From Candidatus Omnitrophota bacterium (lineage in GTDB: Bacteria; Omnitrophota; Gorgyraeia; Aquiviventales; Aquiviventaceae), in contig JAHFGV010000018.1 in NCBI GenBank assembly GCA_023247255.1, forward strand, positions 1 through 52,094: a DNA stretch of 52,094 nt, in the 5' to 3' direction. A program made the translations under genes and the position numbers. Under the pieces are notes generated by a model that worked only from the letters and a program-made list of their open reading frames with translations, did not search any database and was not told the origin of the DNA. Shown here one piece after another: positions 46,860 to 52,094 of this stretch. Each line of letters starts with the position of its first letter. Within the stretch, counting starts at the first letter, position 1.

Positions 46860-49800
46860 TCAGACCTGCGAACGCACCAGGCGTTGAGCCTTGAATTGTT
46901 TGTCGATACTATGGAGGAGGCGACCGGCTTCACCTGAGCGTGGAGGGATGATAAGGATGTCTGGGCCCTCTTGTATCGCCGGGACATCATTTTCTACCGT
47001 GTGCTTAAGCCCTGGACCCTCAAGCTCGGCAGATGTTTGTTTCGATTCACTCAAGACTGTCAGTGTGCGCATGACCGCGGTGGAATAATCCGCAACGGCC
47101 GGCTCATCGACTCGTATCGGTGGCTGCACCCAGACATGCCTTGTGTCTTCGAGCAGCGTATGAAATATCCACTGCTCGTCTGCGTGGCTGGCAAGAGTGA
47201 CGGTGTTCTCATGACTCAGCCCTTGAAGCGGTTTGACTTCAGCATCCTGTCCTGTCCGTGTTCGGTAAGCCTGCCGGTATTTCTTTAGGTTGGCAGTCAC
47301 GGTTTGTAAGATCTGCTTTCGGAGCGCCTGGGTGAGGCTACTGCGTATAACGCCATCTGTTTCTTGCACCACGGGCATTCCATCAAACGTCCCATCGAAG
47401 AGTTTTTCAGCATCGATCGGGAGTCGCTCAAACAACTCCGCCTGTGACAGCGTTGGATCCGAATGAACGTAGAGGATATTCACCAGCTTATCGGTTTTTG
47501 AGGCGGTAATCTGGTCTCGAAGAGTCACCAACGTCGCAAGCCCGGTCACAGTCTTGATGGCCTCGGTTCCCACCAGATACACCAAAGGACGTTTGCCTCC
47601 CTCAGTAGCTTTCTCCAACAACCCTGCTCCACTGCCTGCCAGTTCTCTTAGAATCGGATCGTGCTGGAATACAGAAAAGACCAGTTGTTCTGGGACAGTT
47701 TTTTCTGCCTCGGCGGGTTGGGTCGATAGACCCTGGCTACCGCGAGGCTCGCCCGCATGAAGGGGATCGCGAGTCTCAGGGATGCTGGCATCTGCGCCGT
47801 CTGCTTGTTGCGGCTCTGAAGGAGCCTTCTGTCGAGTCGCAACAGACGTTCCACCAGCGTCTGCGGAAGAAGGGGGAACCGTTTGAGCAAAAGCCTTCAG
47901 GGCATCGACGTGACGGTAGCCGGCTAGAAGCACGATGTGTTGCACCTGCGGATACTGTTGCTCGATGATTTGTTTGAGGGCGTCATGCGTCAGCCGATCC
48001 GCCACTCGAACCGAGTATCCAGCGATCTGCTGCGCTTTACGCATCTGTTCGTCATGCGAAAGGGAGTTAAACTGTTGAAAGGCTGCTAAAAGCTCCCCTT
48101 GTGTCAGCGTCCCCCACGTACCTGCGATGCGGCGAGCGGCTTCCCGAACATTCCCATGAGTCAACTGGTAAGCGGTCGATCCCACGTAATAACCAGCAAC
48201 ATCCTCCAATGAAAACTCTCCAGTACCTTTTCCTTCCTGAATCACTTCACGGATCACGTTCCAATGGCTTGGATTAGAAATAGGATTCACCACAGGAATA
48301 TTCAACGTGCCCGCAAGCCTTACGGCTGTCTGTCCTGCCTCACCCGCGAATTCCTGCTGCATGGCAAGGCCGGCCCCCTCAACAGCAAAGAGCACGTGAG
48401 CTGCCCGGGCTTGTTCCATGAATGACGCTCCGCCTAACTCCATACGGCTGATCTGCTGAAGCAAGTTCAACGCATAAGGATCTTGATGAATCTCTGCAAT
48501 GCCCATGACACGATGACCAAGGAAATCAAAGGTCTCAAGATGCGAGCGGCCGATGTGGCTCGGATCTAAAGAGCCTGGATGAACCAGGCGCGCTTGCTGA
48601 AAAAGTCCTTCAATCAGCGGAGGCAAGCTGACAGGTACTTCCTTTTCTGGCCTTGGTGCAGCAATCGGATGAGATGCAATGAAGCTGGCAACCGAACCTG
48701 TGTGGGAGCTACCAGCGATGATGAGAATCTTCTGCTTCTGGGCATTTGCATGAAGAACATTTTCCAGGGCTTGCCGTGTAAACCGATTAGAAACCGCCGT
48801 CAGGAAATTCATCCAGAATTGGCGCAACCGCAACGCCCCTTGAGGATCGCGGCGTTCCAATTCAAGGGCGTCTTGCGCTGCTTGTCGAAGCGTCTGTTCG
48901 TCAACGTTCCAGCGACGAGCGGTCTGCTTGATTAAAAATTCGCTTTGTTCATCAGTAGGATCTCGATGGGTCTTTTCTTGAGTGTACGCCTGATGATCCA
49001 AAAAGGCTGCTTGGAATGCATGCTGGGTATCAAAGCCTTGCCCTGCTGCATACTCAAGAACCCGTCGATCATGAACACCAAGGATTGGGCTTACCACAGG
49101 AATCCCCCATAGGCGCCCCAGCTCCTCAGCAAAGGAGGCTTCCGCAGGCATCCCTGTTTCACCCACAAGGCCAGAAAGATCTTCCGTGATCCGACGGTCC
49201 TCCTCAGAAGGCATCTCAACGATGAAGAGCCACTCCTCAGGATGCTCACGCACAAAAGGAGCGATCGAATCGTGCAGCACCCTCAAGGCCCTCTCAGAGC
49301 GATGCTCCAGACTCAACCCATGAACCTCAACGCCTGGCAATGGGAATTGTCCATAGCCTGCACGCGCCCCCGGGACAAGGACAGATGCCCTGAGCAGACG
49401 GACAAACAAAGCGTCAATGGGATCATTCGCTGTGGGATCAGCAGGAAGCTCTAAAGGACCGACCAACAGGCCCGGCTGATTCAGGAATTGCTGGATGAGA
49501 TCTCGATGAGGACCTGCGAAGAAACTCAGGTTTTCAAGATCCCTGGCTGTGCGCTCATCGGTATCGGCCTCAGAACCAAGGCCGGGCAACTCGTGAGCGC
49601 CCCACTGGTGGGCAAATGCAGTCAGTAAGAGACTCCGGACGATGGCGCGAGCCTGTGGGGAATATTTTCCAAACTGGGTATCCGCATCGGTGAAATTCCG
49701 TCGGTGGAGGATCACGCCATCGGCTGTGTGATTGCCTGCCAGGTATTCGTATTCGTCAGCGAGAAGAATCGTAAGCGGCTTGTGTTGGAGATTCTGGATG

Positions 49801-52094
49801 GAAATCTGTGGATCGCGCCGATGCTCGCGTGCCAGAGCCTCGGCCAACAAGGCCAACAGGGCATCCTGCGAGATGTACTCTAAAAATCCAGGGTCTATGT
49901 AAACAGAAAGACGCAACGTCTCGGGAAGCCCGTACAACTCAAGCAGATCCGCAGGGATGATCACAGGCTGCTGGACGACCTGACGCACCTGCGCGGCGGC
50001 CGTCTTAATCGCATCGGTCTCCGTTGGAAAATTCAAAGCTCGAATATCCTGACGAGCAAAAGACCCTGCGTCAGCAAGTTTGAGGAATCGCGGCCGGATC
50101 TGTGTCTGGCCTCCTGCGCTACCTGAGCCTGCCTTTTGCGAAACACCGGATGCTTGATCTGCTGCCTGAAGCAACCCTTTGGCCTGACTGAGAGAATCGC
50201 TCAACTTCGCAAGGGCATTCTCTGCCCACCTCTCCCGCGTCTTCGGATTCTTCCAGCGCTGATACAAAACCTGTTGGAACCGTTCCCCCTGTTGAATGAT
50301 CTGCGGCCGTTGATCTTGTGGCGCTTGCCCAAGCTGCTGGAGAAAGTGCTCCAGTTGATCCTCCACCCACCGTCGATTCCCATAGTCTTCTTGAACAGAA
50401 AGCACTCCTGTTTTCGGCTCCCCCACGTGGATCGGATCGCGCCGCTCATCCGTGCGATCGAGAAGCCCGCTTAAAATGGCTCGGATTTCTCGAAATGTTT
50501 CCAACTGTCGAATCAGCCGGCAATGGGGTGTGTCCTTGGCTTCCTGAAGATGGATGAGCAGACGAGCATGAAGGGAATCGGATGGATTTTGAAGGACGCT
50601 GTGGATGACGCCAAGCAGCCGGTTACGATCGACTCGCCCGCTGGCTAATAGATTCTCCAGAACAAAGGGTGAAGGCCACACAGCCAGGATTTTCTCAAGC
50701 AGGAACCGATGGGCTTCGTCTTCGCTTAACCGCCGTTGTCGCTGGGTGCTAATCTGAGCCAATTCCTCGTTGACCATTTGCAAAACCGGCGCCAGGCTGG
50801 ATCCGATTTGCTCGACGGCAATCAGACGAGTCGCTTTCGCCCAGTGCTGCCAGGCCGCTGGGAAATCGTTGCGGAATCGGCACAGACAGGCCAGATGAAA
50901 CTGACGCATGCCTTGGACATTTTGGGGAGCATCGGGCTGTTGCACGAGAATCCATTGCACCTGCTCAACGGTTTGATCCAAAATCCTCCGAACCGCTTCC
51001 GGAGCAGTCGCTAGTCTCTTTTCCACGATCACGACGGCTAATGAAGCCATGAAGGCTGTCGCTTGCTCCCTCAACTTGAGGCTGTTACGTTTCGATGTGG
51101 CAATAGCTCTTAGCTCTTCAAACGTCCGTAACACCTCACTCGGATTAACCGAGGCTTTCTCTCTGAGCAATTGGACCGCAAGCCGTTCGGCCTGTTCCAA
51201 ACTCCTGTGGGCCTCTGCCTCAGCCTTGTCTTGCCCTCGTCGTTCCCCGGCATGAAGGGGATCGCGAGGGCTGAGCCTTTGATCCAGTTGCATAATTTTC
51301 TCAACGAGCGAATCTATAAAGGCTGGCTTAAACCATTGGAGATCGCCCTGCGTACCTCGACTTCCGACTTCTTCTGCCACTATAGACCTGACCCAATCGC
51401 GAAACGCACCCGCATCATGGCTCGCTGTATAATCGTCCCGATTCCGGAAAATCTTGGCCATCCAGAGAAACCGGGCGAGGTCTTCAAGCAGACGCTCTTT
51501 GATTTCACCGGGCTTTCGTTGGCCGTCTGATTGCAGGGCATGGTCAAGCAGGAATTGGCTGGCGAAATAGGACTGGCTGGCCAGTTGGTGTTTGATGTAC
51601 TGCCTCAGACTCTGCTCAATGTCATCGGCCGAAAGCTGCTCAAGCTCAGTCGGCGTAAATAACTTGTCTCGCAAGGCATCTTTCTTAGCCTCGAGAGAAT
51701 CGCGTTGTTTGGCGGCCCAGCGTATCCGAGCCTGTTCAATACGAAGAAGAGAAGCGATCAGTGTCCTGGTTTCGGCATGCCCTGGACTGGAATCGGCTCG
51801 ATACACAGAACTCAGCATCTCGGCGAAATGCGTATAAAACCCCAGCTCCCCCTCTGCCACAGCCCAGCTTCCACCGAGTTGCTTCGGTTGAATCATATCG
51901 ATCCACACAAGCCCCGGAGCCTGCGGGTTGTCACGGATGCGCAGCTTCGTAAAGCCCGCCTTGCTGAGCTCTTCCTCAAACATCCGGGCAAGGTCTTGGT
52001 TTCCAAAGATCCCAACAAGCGAAATCCCTTCGTGCAGCCCACCAGGAACCTCAATAATCGCTACCTTCGTGCCTTCCCCCGCGTGGAGCGGGTC
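46860..52094 (-). CDS. Very large repetitive protein of unknown function, C-terminal part (5' end outside window)
   Basis: There are 1744 codons in the window, and the frame is still open at the right edge (DPLHAGEGTKVAIIEVPGG reads out of it). An internal ATG at 51983 is probably not the start. The N-terminal half is helical and charged. Between about 49330 and 47880 lie two successive domains with a similar order of motifs. The first has GLSLEH, FIVEMPSEED, GIPVVSPI and IIAGSSHTG. The second has GIAEIHQ, LFAVEGAG, NIPVVNPI and LLAGYRH. They resemble the TraB/Tiki/ChaN-like fold, in which Glu/His near the start and GxxH near the end form the active site; this is tentative. The motif RDPLHAGE recurs at domain borders (51243, 50418, 47748 and the window edge). 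The C-terminal domain (about 47690-46900) is unknown. Confidence 0.7.
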   Translation of the reverse strand, partial: DPLHAGEGTKVAIIEVPGGLHEGISLVGIFGNQDLARMFEEELSKAGFTKLRIRDNPQAPGLVWIDMIQPKQLGGSWAVAEGELGFYTHFAEMLSSVYRADSSPGHAETRTLIASLLRIEQARIRWAAKQRDSLEAKKDALRDKLFTPTELEQLSADDIEQSLRQYIKHQLASQSYFASQFLLDHALQSDGQRKPGEIKERLLEDLARFLWMAKIFRNRDDYTASHDAGAFRDWVRSIVAEEVGSRGTQGDLQWFKPAFIDSLVEKIMQLDQRLSPRDPLHAGERRGQDKAEAEAHRSLEQAERLAVQLLREKASVNPSEVLRTFEELRAIATSKRNSLKLREQATAFMASLAVVIVEKRLATAPEAVRRILDQTVEQVQWILVQQPDAPQNVQGMRQFHLACLCRFRNDFPAAWQHWAKATRLIAVEQIGSSLAPVLQMVNEELAQISTQRQRRLSEDEAHRFLLEKILAVWPSPFVLENLLASGRVDRNRLLGVIHSVLQNPSDSLHARLLIHLQEAKDTPHCRLIRQLETFREIRAILSGLLDRTDERRDPIHVGEPKTGVLSVQEDYGNRRWVEDQLEHFLQQLGQAPQDQRPQIIQQGERFQQVLYQRWKNPKTRERWAENALAKLSDSLSQAKGLLQAADQASGVSQKAGSGSAGGQTQIRPRFLKLADAGSFARQDIRALNFPTETDAIKTAAAQVRQVVQQPVIIPADLLELYGLPETLRLSVYIDPGFLEYISQDALLALLAEALAREHRRDPQISIQNLQHKPLTILLADEYEYLAGNHTADGVILHRRNFTDADTQFGKYSPQARAIVRSLLLTAFAHQWGAHELPGLGSEADTDERTARDLENLSFFAGPHRDLIQQFLNQPGLLVGPLELPADPTANDPIDALFVRLLRASVLVPGARAGYGQFPLPGVEVHGLSLEHRSERALRVLHDSIAPFVREHPEEWLFIVEMPSEEDRRITEDLSGLVGETGMPAEASFAEELGRLWGIPVVSPILGVHDRRVLEYAAGQGFDTQHAFQAAFLDHQAYTQEKTHRDPTDEQSEFLIKQTARRWNVDEQTLRQAAQDALELERRDPQGALRLRQFWMNFLTAVSNRFTRQALENVLHANAQKQKILIIAGSSHTGSVASFIASHPIAAPRPEKEVPVSLPPLIEGLFQQARLVHPGSLDPSHIGRSHLETFDFLGHRVMGIAEIHQDPYALNLLQQISRMELGGASFMEQARAAHVLFAVEGAGLAMQQEFAGEAGQTAVRLAGTLNIPVVNPISNPSHWNVIREVIQEGKGTGEFSLEDVAGYYVGSTAYQLTHGNVREAARRIAGTWGTLTQGELLAAFQQFNSLSHDEQMRKAQQIAGYSVRVADRLTHDALKQIIEQQYPQVQHIVLLAGYRHVDALKAFAQTVPPSSADAGGTSVATRQKAPSEPQQADGADASIPETRDPLHAGEPRGSQGLSTQPAEAEKTVPEQLVFSVFQHDPILRELAGSGAGLLEKATEGGKRPLVYLVGTEAIKTVTGLATLVTLRDQITASKTDKLVNILYVHSDPTLSQAELFERLPIDAEKLFDGTFDGMPVVQETDGVIRSSLTQALRKQILQTVTANLKKYRQAYRTRTGQDAEVKPLQGLSHENTVTLASHADEQWIFHTLLEDTRHVWVQPPIRVDEPAVADYSTAVMRTLTVLSESKQTSAELEGPGLKHTVENDVPAIQEGPDILIIPPRSGEAGRLLHSIDKQFKAQRLVRSQV

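Overview
The window looks like a chromosomal stretch of a Gram-negative (lipid A-making, BamA-containing) bacterium of moderate GC. The fused LpxC-FabZ enzyme, LpxI in place of LpxH, the ispE / tRNA-Gln / glmU / prs / rplY / pth order, a very large RHS protein and another very large repetitive protein together suggest an uncultured lineage of the Omnitrophota/PVC type. That assignment is an inference from gene content; there is no 16S gene here.

Layout: 1-223 is the end of an insertion sequence. 300-1820 (+) holds an HtpX-like protease and a zinc-ribbon membrane protein. 1857-15387 (-) is one tightly packed run, in transcription order glpK, glpD, a Ste24-type M48 protease, an ECF sigma factor, its zf-HC2 anti-sigma factor, a 2042-residue alpha-2-macroglobulin and a small secreted protein. 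It looks like an envelope stress/defence operon attached to glycerol catabolism genes. 15388-16345 is a decayed intergenic zone with half of a c-di-GMP-I-like aptamer, palindromes and a DUF4143 ATPase remnant. 16428-17243 (+) is an inositol-monophosphatase family gene.

17428-31219 (-) is a housekeeping run, in transcription order rplY, pth, rpsF, ssb, rpsR, rplI, dnaB, bamA, skp, lpxC-fabZ, lpxA, lpxI, nudix, rhomboid and an RlmD-like RNA methyltransferase. 31216-42213 (-) is an RHS island: a 2302-residue RHS/YD protein with Ig-like and FG-GAP repeats, followed by displaced RHS core copies with other C-terminal ends, candidate immunity genes and a DUF4258/YgiT-type toxin-antitoxin pair. The island separates prs (42239) from rplY (31219), two genes that are usually adjacent. 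42239-46766 (-) is ispE, tRNA-Gln, glmU and prs, with a 1-kb repeat-filled gap between the tRNA and glmU. 46860-52094 (-) is the 3' part of a very large protein that carries a recurring DPLHAGE motif.

The most unusual signal is a family of short arrays with exact 7-nt periodicity. About twenty lie in the window. Almost every locus has its own unit (for example GGTACNN, CAGACTN, GTGTCAT, GGGGCNN, CCCNGAA), and many form two inverted arms of a hairpin. They sit in intergenic gaps and at recombination junctions (a 33-bp duplication of the glmU start, a 19-bp duplication of the tRNA-Gln 3' end, a duplicated RHS segment). They also lie inside coding sequence, including the hydrophobic core of the Skp signal peptide, the BamA leader and several in-frame proline/cysteine-rich stretches of the RHS protein.
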